Notes: generated from the sequence alone by a model not told the origin. Positions 16,131 through 25,976 are shown, counted from the stretch's first letter. The stretch is 64,000 nucleotides of DNA from Armatimonadota bacterium (GCA_020161505.1 JAIUNY010000007.1:1-64000), one strand, 5' to 3'. Numbers and translations are program-made.

Positions 16131-16916
16131 TCAGTCGTCCGTGCTTTTCTGTTCGAGGGTCTCTTGCGAGGTCGGAATCTGGGGGGCGACGGTGGCCTTG
16201 GCGAGATTTTCGCGTACCTGAGCGCTCGTTGCATCCGCCACGCGATCCGCCATTTCGTCGACGATCTCCTTCATTTTCCGCTCGCCTTGCATCGCCAAGA
16301 CGCCGAAAGTCACCGAGCCCATAATCGCCAGCAGCATCACGACCGTTGCCGCCACCGCCACGGAGATCGAGTTTTCGCTCGCCATTGCCATCGTCACAAT
16401 GCTCAGAATGATGGCGGGGTAAAGGCCTGCCATGAACGGCATGAACATGGTGCGCCGCGCCTTGATGCGTGTTCGACCGTTGCGCGAGGTCATTTTGAGC
16501 GGGCCATAGGCAGAGCCCGACCGGACGTAGCCTTCCAGAGTTCGGCCGACTTGGGTCGTCATGAACGTCCGCGTGCCGTTACCGGCAAATCTCAGTCGGC
16601 CTGGAGCGCTGCCCATCAGATCGGTGACGATGTCGAAATCTTCGGGATCCAGTTCGCCCTCGACGACGCGCTCGTACTCATCAAAAATCGGCAATCCCAT
16701 GAAGCGACGATGCACATCCTTGGACGCCGGAGTCGCGGACATGGCGGCCAGGAGAAACTTCTCATCCACCCCAACATCAGCGGCGAGTCGCTTCAGCTGA
16801 TCGAGGTCGATGCCTGGGGTGTACGACGAGGATTCATGCGATTCCTCCTGCATTTTCGCGGCGCGGAGCACCAAATCGGCAGCTTCTTGCTCGCTGAAAA
16901 CGCGTCGATCACTCAT
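16131..16916 (-). CDS. Paralogous membrane protein C (three-gene tandem family)
   Basis: Third and last gene of a tandem of three homologues. ATG 16916 was chosen because it overlaps the stop of gene B by 8 bases, as B overlaps A. The N-terminal ~60 residues share the family module VFSEQEAADLVL..., YTPGI, then a short helix ending VGVDEKFLLAAM. The middle (~80-165) is a beta-rich domain ending SRNGRTRIKARR, followed by two membrane helices (~170-215). The C-terminal tail is helical and charged (ERKMKEIVDEMADRVADA). Function unknown. The N-terminal module resembles domains found fused to SHOCT/2TM and signalling proteins in other phyla. Confidence 0.75.
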   Translation of the reverse strand: MSDRRVFSEQEAADLVLRAAKMQEESHESSSYTPGIDLDQLKRLAADVGVDEKFLLAAMSATPASKDVHRRFMGLPIFDEYERVVEGELDPEDFDIVTDLMGSAPGRLRFAGNGTRTFMTTQVGRTLEGYVRSGSAYGPLKMTSRNGRTRIKARRTMFMPFMAGLYPAIILSIVTMAMASENSISVAVAATVVMLLAIMGSVTFGVLAMQGERKMKEIVDEMADRVADATSAQVRENLAKATVAPQIPTSQETLEQKSTDD

Positions 16917-17688
16917 GGGTTTTGAGCTCAACGTCGGAAGAGGTGACCGTCGAGGTCGAGGTGGAGTGGGCGAGTTGATCGCGATTCAAACCGGGCTGAT
17001 TGCTCAATTCGTCCACCAGGATCTTCGCGATGCGATCGACTCGCTCTTCTCCCAGTTTCATGTGCTTTTTGGCGAGCATCTGCGGCCACAGATACGTGAG
17101 AAGGAACACGATGGACGAAAGAATGATCGAGGTGATAATCGCGGGAGCGCGGCCATCGCGGAGCCCCACGAGCATGAACGGCAGGATGATCCACATCGTG
17201 GTCATCGGGATCACTGCCGCCCAGGATGAAATCTTGTTCTCGATTCTCGTCCGCCCGTTTCGGGAGGAAACCTTGATGGTGGATTGCGAGGTTTTGTCGT
17301 AGGTGGTGCCGGTGATTGTGCGTCCGAGAATCTGAGGGCCGTACATGGCTCCCGCCCCAGACATGCTGGGATGGGTGAGTTCGCTGGCCACAAGATCAAA
17401 CTGATCCGGATCGATTTCAACATCGATCACTCGTTCAAAGGTATACGAAAGTGGCCAGCCGAGGAACGACTTCTTCTTGTCAGCAACGCCCGGGGCGATA
17501 TGGCCCTGCATGGCCTGACGCAAATAGTCCTCGCTGACCCCGACGTCCTTGGCGATTTTCAAAAGTTCCGTGTAAGTGATCCCCGGAGTGTATTCGTGGT
17601 TGGAAGTTGCCGAAGCCTCCTGCAATTTCACCGCCGCGAGCACGAGGTCTGCGGCTTCTTGCTCGCTGAAAACGCGGTTCTCACTCAA
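16909..17688 (-). CDS. Paralogous membrane protein B (three-gene tandem family)
   Basis: Middle member of the tandem set. It starts with TTG at 17688, inside the last codons of gene A (TTGAGTGA, 8-base overlap). It shares VFSEQEAADLVL, YTPGITYTELLKIA, VGVSEDYLRQAM, GRTITGTTYD and SRNGRTRIENK with its neighbours. Two transmembrane helices are at residues ~165-185 and 195-215 (MWIILPFMLVGL, IITSIILSSIVFLL), followed by a charged helix GEERVDRIAKILVDEL. Probably the product of gene duplication. The three may form a hetero-oligomeric membrane complex, which is inferred only from co-translation. Confidence 0.75.
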   Translation of the reverse strand: MSENRVFSEQEAADLVLAAVKLQEASATSNHEYTPGITYTELLKIAKDVGVSEDYLRQAMQGHIAPGVADKKKSFLGWPLSYTFERVIDVEIDPDQFDLVASELTHPSMSGAGAMYGPQILGRTITGTTYDKTSQSTIKVSSRNGRTRIENKISSWAAVIPMTTMWIILPFMLVGLRDGRAPAIITSIILSSIVFLLTYLWPQMLAKKHMKLGEERVDRIAKILVDELSNQPGLNRDQLAHSTSTSTVTSSDVELKTHE

Positions 17689-18463
17689 GGCCCATCTCCT
17701 CCCGGGCGATCCGTTCTTGCTCGGCTCGGTTGGCAGCCTGAGTGTTTTTCAGATTGTCACGGAGTTTCGGGTCGTCCAGCGAGGCCGCTTCGTCGAGCAC
17801 GAGATCTGCGATGCGATCCACCCGCTCTTTGGCTTTACGGATGTCCGACCTCGCCAACGCCTGGCCTCCAAACCACGCGGCGACGGCCCCGAGCAGCATC
17901 ACAATGGCGACAATGCTTGCCGGGCCGCCCTTGCTCAACGCCGCCATCGTGGCCCCGCTCCCGGCAATCGCCAGTGAAACGGGAAAGGCGTAGGCATAGC
18001 TCATCACCTGGCTTTCGATTTTGGTGCGACCATTGCGTGAGCTCACCTTCATGTTCGCGTAATACGTTTGCTCGTAGAGCGTGCTTGTGATCGTGCGGCC
18101 GAGGGTTTTGGGGATGTAGGCTGCGCCATAGGCACGCATGCTCGGAGTGGTCATTTCCGGTTCGACGATGTCGAAATTGTCCGGGCTGATCTCGTAGTCC
18201 ACCACTCGTTCGATCTTGCTCGAAAGCGGCCAGCCCATGAAGGTCGGCCAGTTTTCAGTAACTTTGCGACTCTTTTTTGTATTCACCGCCTCGCGGAGAT
18301 ACTTCTCATCCACCCCGACATCTCCTGCGATCCGCAGGAGCTCCGTGTAACTGATTCCCGGGGTGTAGCTGTCGGTGGAGCTTGATGATTGCTCCTGAAG
18401 CCTGACCGCCTCCAGCACCAAATCGGCTGCTTCTTTCTCCGAAAAAACCTGCTTGTCGTCCAT
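17681..18463 (-). CDS. Paralogous membrane protein A (three-gene tandem family)
   Basis: First gene of the tandem operon. It is 260 residues, with the family N-terminus VFSEKEAADLVLEAVRLQEQ, YTPGISYTELLRIA, then VGVDEKYLREAV. Central beta domain (~85-165) with GRTITSTLYEQT and SRNGRTKIESQ. Two membrane helices follow at ~170-215 (VSLAIAGSGATMAAL, ASIVAIVMLLGAVAAW). The tail KERVDRIADLVLDEA is nearly identical in type to that of gene B. A and B are closer to each other than to C. No catalytic motif is visible. Confidence 0.75.
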   Translation of the reverse strand: MDDKQVFSEKEAADLVLEAVRLQEQSSSSTDSYTPGISYTELLRIAGDVGVDEKYLREAVNTKKSRKVTENWPTFMGWPLSSKIERVVDYEISPDNFDIVEPEMTTPSMRAYGAAYIPKTLGRTITSTLYEQTYYANMKVSSRNGRTKIESQVMSYAYAFPVSLAIAGSGATMAALSKGGPASIVAIVMLLGAVAAWFGGQALARSDIRKAKERVDRIADLVLDEAASLDDPKLRDNLKNTQAANRAEQERIAREEMGLE

Positions 18464-18497
18464 GTCTGGTTGAGCCTCAAGAACCTACGGAAAATGG

Positions 18498-20000
18498 TTA
18501 CCGCGCGTTCCGAAAACCGTCACTTTGAGCCCATGCGGGGCTCCGTTCGGCCTTCGCACCTGCTGCGAGGGTGGGTGAGCTTGGGCCGGTTGTCGCGGCG
18601 GCAAGAATCGCGCCGAGCTCTTCGGGCACGCCCGCTTGAGGCTTCCAGTCCCCGAACTCGCGGCCCAAGAACCCTGTGTCGAACTGGGCAGTGGCGAAGT
18701 CCGGGTGGGCGAGGAGGTCTCGGGCGTAGGAGATGTTTGTCTTCACTCCGAGCACATGGGTTTCGCGCAGCGCCGAATCGAGGCGGTTGATCGCGGCGGT
18801 TCGCGTCGGGGCATGGACAATCAGCTTGGCAATGAGGGAATCGTAGAACCGGCTGATTTCATCTCCGCCCGCGAACCCTGTGTCGAACCGGATGCCGGGG
18901 CCGACGGGAGCCTGCATCGCCAGGAGCTTTCCGACGCTCGGCAGGAACCCATGGGCAGGGTCTTCGGCAACGACCCGAAGCTCGATCGCGTGGCCTTGGA
19001 TGGCGCTCCGATCGCCCGCCATGATGGCGGCCGGAAGTTCAAGTTTCTCGCCTAAAGCAATATGAATCTGTGCCTGCACGAGATCCACGCCGGTGATCGC
19101 CTCAGTCACGGGGTGCTCGACTTGGAGTCGGGCGTTGACTTCGAGGAAATAGAATGCTCCGGTCGCGTCGTCCACCATGAATTCGACGGTTCCCGCGCCG
19201 TGATACTCCGCTGCGGCGATCAATCGAGTAGCAGATTCGCGCATTTTCTGCCACAAATCGTCCGTCATGACGGGGCTGGGCGCTTCTTCTACGACTTTTT
19301 GGTGGCGTCGCTGAAGCGAGCACTCCCGCTCAAACAAGCACGCGATTTGTCCATGTTTGTCTGCAAGTACCTGAACCTCAATGTGGCGAGGCTTTTCGAT
19401 GAGCTTCTCGACCATCATGGCGTCATCGCCGAAGGCCTTGAGCGCCTCCTCTTGCGCGAGACGACAGGCACTATCGAATTCGCTCGGATCGCGGACGACA
19501 CGCATGCCGCGTCCGCCGCCCCCCGCAGAGGCCTTGAGCATGACCGGGAATCCGATCTGATTCGCGGCGATTTTAAGCTGATTCAGGCTCGCTCCAGGTT
19601 CGAAGAAACCTGGGGTGATGGGTACGTCGTTTTCGACGGCGAGTTGCTTTGCGTCGATTTTTGCCCCTAACTTGCGCATAGCACTCGGGCTGGGGCCGAT
19701 GAAGGTGATTCCTGCCGCCTCGCAGGCTTCGGCGAACTCGGCGCGCTCGCTGAGGAATCCATAGCCAGGATGGATCATCGTCGCGCCTGTAGTGAGGGCT
19801 GCGCCGACAATCTTGTCGATATCCAAATAGCTCGCGCTCGGCTCAGGGGCGCCCAGATGAACGACCTCATCGGCAAGGAGCGCGTGCATCGCGTGGAGAT
19901 CAGCATCGCTCGCCACCGCGACGGTCGGGATGCCCATCTCTTTGGCCGCGCGGATCACGCGGACCGCGATTTCGCCACGATTTGCGACAAGAAGTTTCAT
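18498..20000 (-). CDS. Biotin carboxylase subunit of an acyl-CoA carboxylase
   Basis: ATP-grasp biotin carboxylase. ATG 20000 gives MKLLVANRGEIAVRVIRAA. Other diagnostic blocks: ASAGGGGRGMR (ATP-binding loop), ERECSLQRRHQKVVEEAPS, FYFLEVNARLQVEHPVTE. About 500 residues with no C-terminal AMKM biotin carrier site, so it needs a separate carrier protein. The co-translated enoyl-CoA hydratase suggests a leucine or odd-chain acyl-CoA catabolic pathway (3-methylcrotonyl- or propionyl-CoA carboxylase) rather than fatty acid synthesis, but AccC cannot be excluded. The last ~45 residues (Pro/Ala-rich) look like a linker to a lost carrier domain. Confidence 0.85.
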   Translation of the reverse strand: MKLLVANRGEIAVRVIRAAKEMGIPTVAVASDADLHAMHALLADEVVHLGAPEPSASYLDIDKIVGAALTTGATMIHPGYGFLSERAEFAEACEAAGITFIGPSPSAMRKLGAKIDAKQLAVENDVPITPGFFEPGASLNQLKIAANQIGFPVMLKASAGGGGRGMRVVRDPSEFDSACRLAQEEALKAFGDDAMMVEKLIEKPRHIEVQVLADKHGQIACLFERECSLQRRHQKVVEEAPSPVMTDDLWQKMRESATRLIAAAEYHGAGTVEFMVDDATGAFYFLEVNARLQVEHPVTEAITGVDLVQAQIHIALGEKLELPAAIMAGDRSAIQGHAIELRVVAEDPAHGFLPSVGKLLAMQAPVGPGIRFDTGFAGGDEISRFYDSLIAKLIVHAPTRTAAINRLDSALRETHVLGVKTNISYARDLLAHPDFATAQFDTGFLGREFGDWKPQAGVPEELGAILAAATTGPSSPTLAAGAKAERSPAWAQSDGFRNAR

Positions 20001-20761
20001 TGATCCTCCCACTGGGTGACGTAGGGTGCGGGTTGCTTGTCGAGAAAGGCTGCGATTCCGGCCCGGGCTTCTTCGCCTGCTCGAACTTCTGCGAGGAGGT
20101 GAGCCGCCGCTTGCTTCTCCAAAGTGGCCTCGAGGGCCAGCTGTTTGCTGCGGGCCACGCTCCGCGGGCCGTTGCGCAAGACATCATTCACCTTCGCGCG
20201 AACCATCTCGCCTAGCTGCGATTCGTCGCAGGCATCGTGGATCAGTCCGATCCGTAAGGCCTTCTCGGCGTCGAAAACTTCGCCCGTGGTGAAGAGCGCC
20301 CGCGCGTGACCCGAACCGATTTTTGTGATCACATGCGGCGAAATCGTGGCAGGCACCAGCCCGAGCCGAACTTCGCTGAAGCTGAACTTGGTTCCTTGAG
20401 CCGCCACCGCGACATCGGAACACGCCACGAGTCCCGTGCCTCCGCCGAATGCGGCCCCGTGGATCTGGGCGACAATGACGGCAGGACAGGAAACCATCGC
20501 TTCAAAGAGCTCGGCGAGGCGGAGGGCATCATCGCGATTCTGCTCTTTGGTGTAGGTGGCGGCTTCGCGCATCCAATTCAAATCTCCGCCGGCGCAAAAG
20601 GCTTTGCCCTCGCCCCGCAGCACGACTGCTCGGATCGATTCATCCATCCCGCGAAACGCCTGAGTGAGGGCGGAGATCAACTCACCATTGAACGCATTTC
20701 GCACATCCGGACGGTTCAGCGTGAGCTTGAGAACCGGCCCCTGCGACTCCACATTGAGCAT
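19997..20761 (-). CDS. Enoyl-CoA hydratase/isomerase family protein
   Basis: Crotonase-fold enzyme, 254 residues. It has GEGKAFCAGGDLNWM (oxyanion-hole block), AAFGGGTGLVACSDVAVAA and FSEVRLGLVPATISPHV. These features fit methylglutaconyl-CoA or enoyl-CoA hydratases. The stop overlaps the ATG of the biotin carboxylase (ATGA), so the two are co-translated. A -10-like TATACT (20770-20775) lies only 8 bases before the start, suggesting a leaderless or very short leader message. The pairing supports a leucine-degradation-like role. Confidence 0.85.
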   Translation of the reverse strand: MLNVESQGPVLKLTLNRPDVRNAFNGELISALTQAFRGMDESIRAVVLRGEGKAFCAGGDLNWMREAATYTKEQNRDDALRLAELFEAMVSCPAVIVAQIHGAAFGGGTGLVACSDVAVAAQGTKFSFSEVRLGLVPATISPHVITKIGSGHARALFTTGEVFDAEKALRIGLIHDACDESQLGEMVRAKVNDVLRNGPRSVARSKQLALEATLEKQAAAHLLAEVRAGEEARAGIAAFLDKQPAPYVTQWEDQ

Positions 20762-20793
20762 AGATTCTCAGTATAGCCCGCCCCCAAATAGAT

Positions 20794-20825
20794 CAGCCCG
20801 GAGCACGAATTTCGGCTCCGGGCTG
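20794..20825 (-). terminator. Terminator of the PEP-CTERM protease gene
   Basis: An 11-bp perfect stem (CAGCCCGGAGC and GCTCCGGGCTG) with a 10-base loop lies 22 bases after the protease stop on the minus strand. The downstream sequence is only moderately T-rich. Confidence 0.6.
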
Positions 20826-20846
20826 GTCTTGAGAATCCCCAGTGGA

Positions 20847-21737
20847 TTAGCTGTTTTTCTTGGCCTTGCGCTTCTTGGCAAGAGCGGCCAGGGCGAGGAT
20901 CGTCATGGTCGCCGGTTCCGGCACGCCGCTGGTGGTTTGGATCCAGTCGAGGTGTTGGGAAACCCGAACCCAGCCGCTGATGTCGCCGTAGTCTTGGTTG
21001 TTGATTCCGTCCCAAGATGCCTTGAAGCTCGTCACACCCGCGAGCTTGAAGGTCGAGCCATCTTGGATCAGGAGAGCTCCGCCGGAGTCGCCTGCGTCCA
21101 CGCCGAACTCCAGATCTTGCTGAGTTGCCGTGCCAGAGAAGTTATCGGCGCTGCTGCCGCTGTCGAAGTCGGCCCAGAGGATTTTGTTGTTGGGGCCGCC
21201 GCCGAAGTCAGCGAAGCCGTCCACGACGTTTCGACCTGCGCGCTTCAGGCCATCAAAGGAGTTGCCACCCGTGATCCCCGTGCCCGTGGTTCCGAAACCG
21301 ACACCGACACCCACCTTTCCGATTTCGTCGGTGTTGCTGTACAGACCGATCGGGGCGGCGCCCACGACATCGGTCGTGAACTGCACCAAGGCGAGGTCAA
21401 AGCCGTTGGAAAGCGTCCAGGCCGTTGGGGTGTAGACGATATTCGTTGACGTGTAGGTGTTGCCACCGACCGTGAACTGAACCTGGCTAAAACCGCTGGT
21501 CACGTGGGCCGCCGTCAGCATCCATCGCGAGCTGATCAGGGTTCCGGTTCCGCTGGCTCCGCTCGAACCATTGTTGGTGGCGAAAACGCTGCCCACTCCG
21601 GCAAAAGCGGCGTTGTTCCCGAAGGTCGTGTACTGAGAATCGGCAACGTCGTGTCGGCGAACAAGCGCCTGGGATGCGAACGGTACCGAGATTGCGGCAA
21701 AAGCAAGCGCCAGCTTGGCACTAGAAGTGAGTTTCAT
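20847..21737 (-). CDS. Secreted trypsin-like serine protease with PEP-CTERM tail
   Basis: S1-family protease, 296 residues. Signal peptide residues 1-24 (LALAFAAISVPFASQA). Catalytic His in WMLTAAHV, Asp in NGFDLALVQF, Ser in DAGDSGGALL. The C-terminus VPEPATMTILALAALAKKRK is a PEP-CTERM sorting tail (VPEP motif, membrane stretch, basic end), so the enzyme should be handled by the exosortase system, anchored and perhaps released later. The gap between enzyme and tail is very short. It has its own terminator. Confidence 0.9.
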   Translation of the reverse strand: MKLTSSAKLALAFAAISVPFASQALVRRHDVADSQYTTFGNNAAFAGVGSVFATNNGSSGASGTGTLISSRWMLTAAHVTSGFSQVQFTVGGNTYTSTNIVYTPTAWTLSNGFDLALVQFTTDVVGAAPIGLYSNTDEIGKVGVGVGFGTTGTGITGGNSFDGLKRAGRNVVDGFADFGGGPNNKILWADFDSGSSADNFSGTATQQDLEFGVDAGDSGGALLIQDGSTFKLAGVTSFKASWDGINNQDYGDISGWVRVSQHLDWIQTTSGVPEPATMTILALAALAKKRKAKKNS

Positions 21738-21844
21738 ATGGGGTTCCTCGATCCAAAAAACGATCTTCCACGCCCGACAAAGCCGAGCGAAGTTTCACTT
21801 GGAAACCATTCTATCGGAATACCGTCAAAAAAGTGTAAAGATTG

Positions 21845-21895
21845 GGCCCGTGAAATTACGGGGAATCGGTGCGATTTCCCGAATTTTCACGGGCC
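21845..21895 (-). terminator. Long two-tier hairpin terminator after aspartase/fumarase
   Basis: An outer 11-bp stem (GGCCCGTGAAA/TTTCACGGGCC) and, after a small internal bulge, an inner ~10-bp stem around a 3-base loop fold almost the whole 51 bases. On the minus strand it is followed by CAATCTTTACACTTTTTTG, a T-rich tract. It ends the message of the gene stopping at 21914. Confidence 0.7.
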
Positions 21896-21913
21896 GGTGG
21901 CTCGTTGCCTGCG

Positions 21914-23311
<1,398 letters not shown>

Positions 23312-23341
23312 GCCCCGAGGATTACCCGGGAATCAGGCAAG

Positions 23342-23367
23342 TCCCTGGGGAGGGGGTTCCCCAGGGA
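23342..23367 (-). terminator. Perfect hairpin between membrane protein and aspartase genes
   Basis: TCCCTGGGGA and TCCCCAGGGA are 10-bp perfect arms around GGGGGT. It lies just past the stop of the minus-strand membrane protein and before the aspartase start (23311). No strong T-run. Confidence 0.5.
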
Positions 23368-23371
23368 AGGT

Positions 23372-23827
23372 TTACAATTCGAGGGGCTTCACGCCAGACG
23401 AGTTCGCTGACGGAGAGTTTTGCTTCGGCTTTCTTCTTGGTCGAAGGTCTTTGGGGAGAGCGGTTGCGACCCAAGCCGCTGCCAGGCCACACGCAAGCCA
23501 GCGAATAGCTGGAATCACGTAACTCCCTACTCCTAGCTGCGCAGCAACATCGGGAAAGCGAAGATTGGTTTCGATTGCGATTACCGTGCAAGCGATCACT
23601 GCTGTGGAGACGCCAGTCACTCCGATCCAGATCGCTCTGTGCTTAGATACAAGCGTGCCAATGATCGCTGCTAACAGAAGAGTTATCAGTGCGAAAAGGA
23701 GCACTTTCCACTGAGGAATTGGATTGCCTGAATTGATGACCAACGCAAACACGATTTGCGTTATTGAATAGAACAGCACTCCAAGGATTGTGAATCGGAG
23801 AGTTAAAGTTTGTTTTGAAAGATCCAT
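23372..23827 (-). CDS. Four-helix membrane protein, unknown
   Basis: 151 residues with about four hydrophobic helices (~12-32, 42-60, 66-86, 98-122) and a basic Arg/Lys-rich C-terminal tail (RPRRKPKQ). No recognised family. Base composition is visibly more AT-rich than in the flanking metabolic genes. This, and its position next to a prepilin gene and an IS element, suggests an accessory patch. Confidence 0.55.
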   Translation of the reverse strand: MDLSKQTLTLRFTILGVLFYSITQIVFALVINSGNPIPQWKVLLFALITLLLAAIIGTLVSKHRAIWIGVTGVSTAVIACTVIAIETNLRFPDVAAQLGVGSYVIPAIRWLACGLAAAWVATALPKDLRPRRKPKQNSPSANSSGVKPLEL

Positions 23828-23905
23828 TCTGCGTCCTCATCTACGTAAAGGAGTATCGGGTGGACACCCACTTCGCCACCCGAGCCTGGTACGACCTCGA
23901 CCATT

Positions 23906-24436
23906 TCACTTCCGTTGAACCACCGAACCTTCCAATAAGAGTCGTTGGTAGCTGCCAGTTGCTGCACCAATGACGCCATTGTCGGGGATATCTGCCTCGA
24001 CGAGGTTTACGAGCCAGCCTGGACTTCTTGAGTTTACTATGTGCTTGTCGAATAGTATCGAGTAGCCATGCTCTGCGATACCGACAAAGCTATGCCTGAA
24101 CGCCGCCTCCACAAATGGGCCAACAGCAGGGCTACCCTGGTTTTGCCGCACTAGCTCATTGGCGATTCCGTCGCGCGAATAGTCCCTGGTACTGCACGCT
24201 AAAGCTACTGGAACCAATCCCTCTTGTACGAGAGGGATCACACTCAACGCAACTTTCTGATCGTGGTTGCTTTGGTAGAGGGATTGCGCTATCGCCATTT
24301 GCCGCAAGCGGCTGATGTCGTCAGCCTTCTTTGCTCTCTCCTTCCCTTGGGCCAGTGTGGGAAGGACGATCCCTGCTATGATCGCGATCACGCCGATCAC
24401 AACCAGTAGCTCGATGAGTGTGAATCCCTTTTGCAT
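23906..24436 (-). CDS. Type IV prepilin-like protein (second)
   Basis: Pseudopilin. ATG 24436 gives MQKGFTLIELLVVIGVIAII, the processing site (KG|FTLIE) and hydrophobic helix, then LPTLAQGKERAKK and DDISRLRQMAIAQSLYQSN, as in general secretion pseudopilins. The globular part (~110 residues) has no DUF1559 signature and may be truncated or divergent. It begins 2 bases after the stop of the Cys-rich protein, so the pair is coupled. Lower GC than the surrounding genome. Confidence 0.75.
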   Translation of the reverse strand: MQKGFTLIELLVVIGVIAIIAGIVLPTLAQGKERAKKADDISRLRQMAIAQSLYQSNHDQKVALSVIPLVQEGLVPVALACSTRDYSRDGIANELVRQNQGSPAVGPFVEAAFRHSFVGIAEHGYSILFDKHIVNSRSPGWLVNLVEADIPDNGVIGAATGSYQRLLLEGSVVQRK

Positions 24437-24438
24437 TG

Positions 24439-24826
24439 CTATTCCTGCGGCGAACAACTGTCACTGGGGCAGGCTGCTACGTACTTATGATCGAAGCAAC
24501 CCGCGGGTGTGTCCGAGCTTCTTTGATAGTAGAACTTCCCCGAATCGCAGGAGAATCTTCGGCACGACCATTCGTACATTCGATAGGGTTTTTCACTATC
24601 CATAAGCCAGCAGCTTTCCTCGAATCGTTTATCCTGCTTATGGATATACGTTCCGCCAACGCAGTTCTGACAGACCGGGAGCGGTGGATTTTGCGGGGCG
24701 ATCACCATCGTTGCGAGTCGCGAGCCGAGACGAGTGTCAGTCAGTTCGCTCATTTCAGCATAGGAACCGAGACCGCTAGTGGAGAGAAGGGTCATTCCGA
24801 AGAGTACGGTGGAGTGAGCCCTTTTC
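24439..24826 (-). pseudogene. Cys-rich secreted protein, start codon split by IS3 element
   Basis: The frame 24439-24825 encodes ~129 residues with no start codon in its own sequence before 24793-24795. Its first codons (KRAHSTVLFG, then MTLLSTSGLGSYA) look like a signal peptide lacking its Met. The base at 24826 is G, and the flank on the other side of the IS (26014-26013, minus strand) is A-T, so removing bases 24827-26012 restores ATG-AAA-AGG preceded by GGAG ten bases earlier. The mature part has eight or more Cys (CQNCVGGTY, SCRRFSCDSG, AACPSDSCS), suggesting disulphides. Coupled to the prepilin gene. Function unknown, possibly a minor pilus or surface protein, now at best expressed from an internal ATG. 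Confidence 0.7.
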
Positions 24827-24835
24827 TGTGGACAC
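24827..24835 (-). repeat. IS3 terminal inverted repeat, left
   Basis: TGTGGACAC on the plus strand; matches the reverse complement of 26004-26012. Confidence 0.85.
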
Positions 24836-24858
24836 CGAAGGAGGGGTGAGTTGGGTGT

Positions 24859-25674
24859 TCATTGGTTTTGGTATTCCTTGAGAAAGGGGATCGGGGCCTT
24901 CATTCCGAGTGCGGAGTGAGGGCGTTCATTGTTGTAGAGGTGAAGGTAGTCGTTCACCGCTCGCTCGACATCGAGAAGATCGGTGTAGATGTCCAGGTCG
25001 CCTTCTTCGGTTTTGAAGCTCTTGAAGAAGGACTCAATGAAGGCATTCTGGGTGGGTTTGCCGGGATCGCTGAAGCTGGAAATCCCATGAAGAGACTTCA
25101 CAAAGGCCAGGAAGTCATGGCTTACATAGCCTGAGCCACGGTCGGAATGATGAATCCAGCCAGGGGCTGGTTCGGCATGGACAAAGGCTTCTTTGAGCGC
25201 ATTTTTCACCAGCAAAGTGTCATTGCGAAGGCTCACCCAAGAGCCCACCACCTCGCGCGAAAAGACATCGAGCACCGCGGCAAAGAAGGCCCGCTTACCA
25301 CCATAGAGACGAACCTCGGTGACATCGCTGGCCCAGATCTGACCAGGCCCGGAAGGAACAATGCTCCGAACCAAGTTGCTTGCTCCGGCCAGATGAAACG
25401 GGATGCGCAGGGGCGAGCGGCGCGGCTTGCCGCCCTTTACGCCGAGGCGATTCATCTCGGTTCGGCAAGCCTTGGGGCTTGCGCCCAGAGCGGCCGCCAC
25501 CCTGCGATATCCATAACTGGGATGCTTCTCGCGCAGCTTCAAAATGGGCTCTTCAAGCGGAAATTCTTGCTCCTTCACCACGCGGTAGACCTGCGAGCGG
25601 CTTACTCCCAAAAGCCGGCTGAGACGCTTCACCGTGAGTTCTTTGAACTCCGGTGCGCGGGATTGAATGGTCAC
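24859..25674 (-). CDS. IS3 transposase OrfB (DDE integrase core)
   Basis: 271 residues, starting at GTG 25674, which overlaps the orfA stop (GTGA). It has an HTH-like N-terminus, then the rve core: IWASDVTEVRL (first catalytic Asp), HHSDRGSGYVSH (second Asp), and the late Glu in KPTQNAFIESFFKSFKTEE, the DDE triad spacing of IS3. C-terminal YNNERPHSALGMKAP. Likely produced mainly as an OrfAB fusion by -1 frameshifting. Confidence 0.93.
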   Translation of the reverse strand: MTIQSRAPEFKELTVKRLSRLLGVSRSQVYRVVKEQEFPLEEPILKLREKHPSYGYRRVAAALGASPKACRTEMNRLGVKGGKPRRSPLRIPFHLAGASNLVRSIVPSGPGQIWASDVTEVRLYGGKRAFFAAVLDVFSREVVGSWVSLRNDTLLVKNALKEAFVHAEPAPGWIHHSDRGSGYVSHDFLAFVKSLHGISSFSDPGKPTQNAFIESFFKSFKTEEGDLDIYTDLLDVERAVNDYLHLYNNERPHSALGMKAPIPFLKEYQNQ

Positions 25675-25976
25675 GATTCGCTCCCGCTTGGTGACTTTTT
25701 TTCATCAAGCACAAAGCGCAAGAACTTAGCCTCCAGCTTTGCCTGACGCAGCTCTTCTTCGAGCTGCTCAATGCGAGCAGAGGCGCTGACGCACTGACTG
25801 CGCCAATCCCTGCCATCAAAGGAGTGCTCGCCTAGGGTTTTGAACTGATCCATCCAGCGATCCATCATGCCATTGGAAATCCCATGCTCGCGGCATGCTT
25901 GGCTCTTCGCGATTTCGCCCTCAGCAATCCGGCGACACAGCTCTAACTTGAATTCGCGGGTGTGATTACGACGCAT
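25671..25976 (-). CDS. IS3 OrfA (helix-turn-helix, transposase_8-like)
   Basis: 101 residues: N-terminal HTH (TREFKLELCRRIAEGE, QACREHGISNGMMDRWM) and a C-terminal leucine-zipper-like helix (ARIEQLEEELRQAKLEAKFL). It binds the IS ends and limits transposition, and its frame continues by -1 shift into OrfB. Confidence 0.9.
   Translation of the reverse strand: MRRNHTREFKLELCRRIAEGEIAKSQACREHGISNGMMDRWMDQFKTLGEHSFDGRDWRSQCVSASARIEQLEEELRQAKLEAKFLRFVLDEKKSPSGSES
25695..25701 (-). promoter_or_regulatory. Programmed -1 frameshift site A-AAA-AAG
   Basis: Within orfA the codons GAA-AAA-AAG form a canonical slippery heptamer. Shifting back one base gives an open frame (KKVTKRERIVTIQ) that runs straight into OrfB, producing the fused transposase typical of IS3 elements. 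A downstream stimulatory structure was not analysed. Confidence 0.75.
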
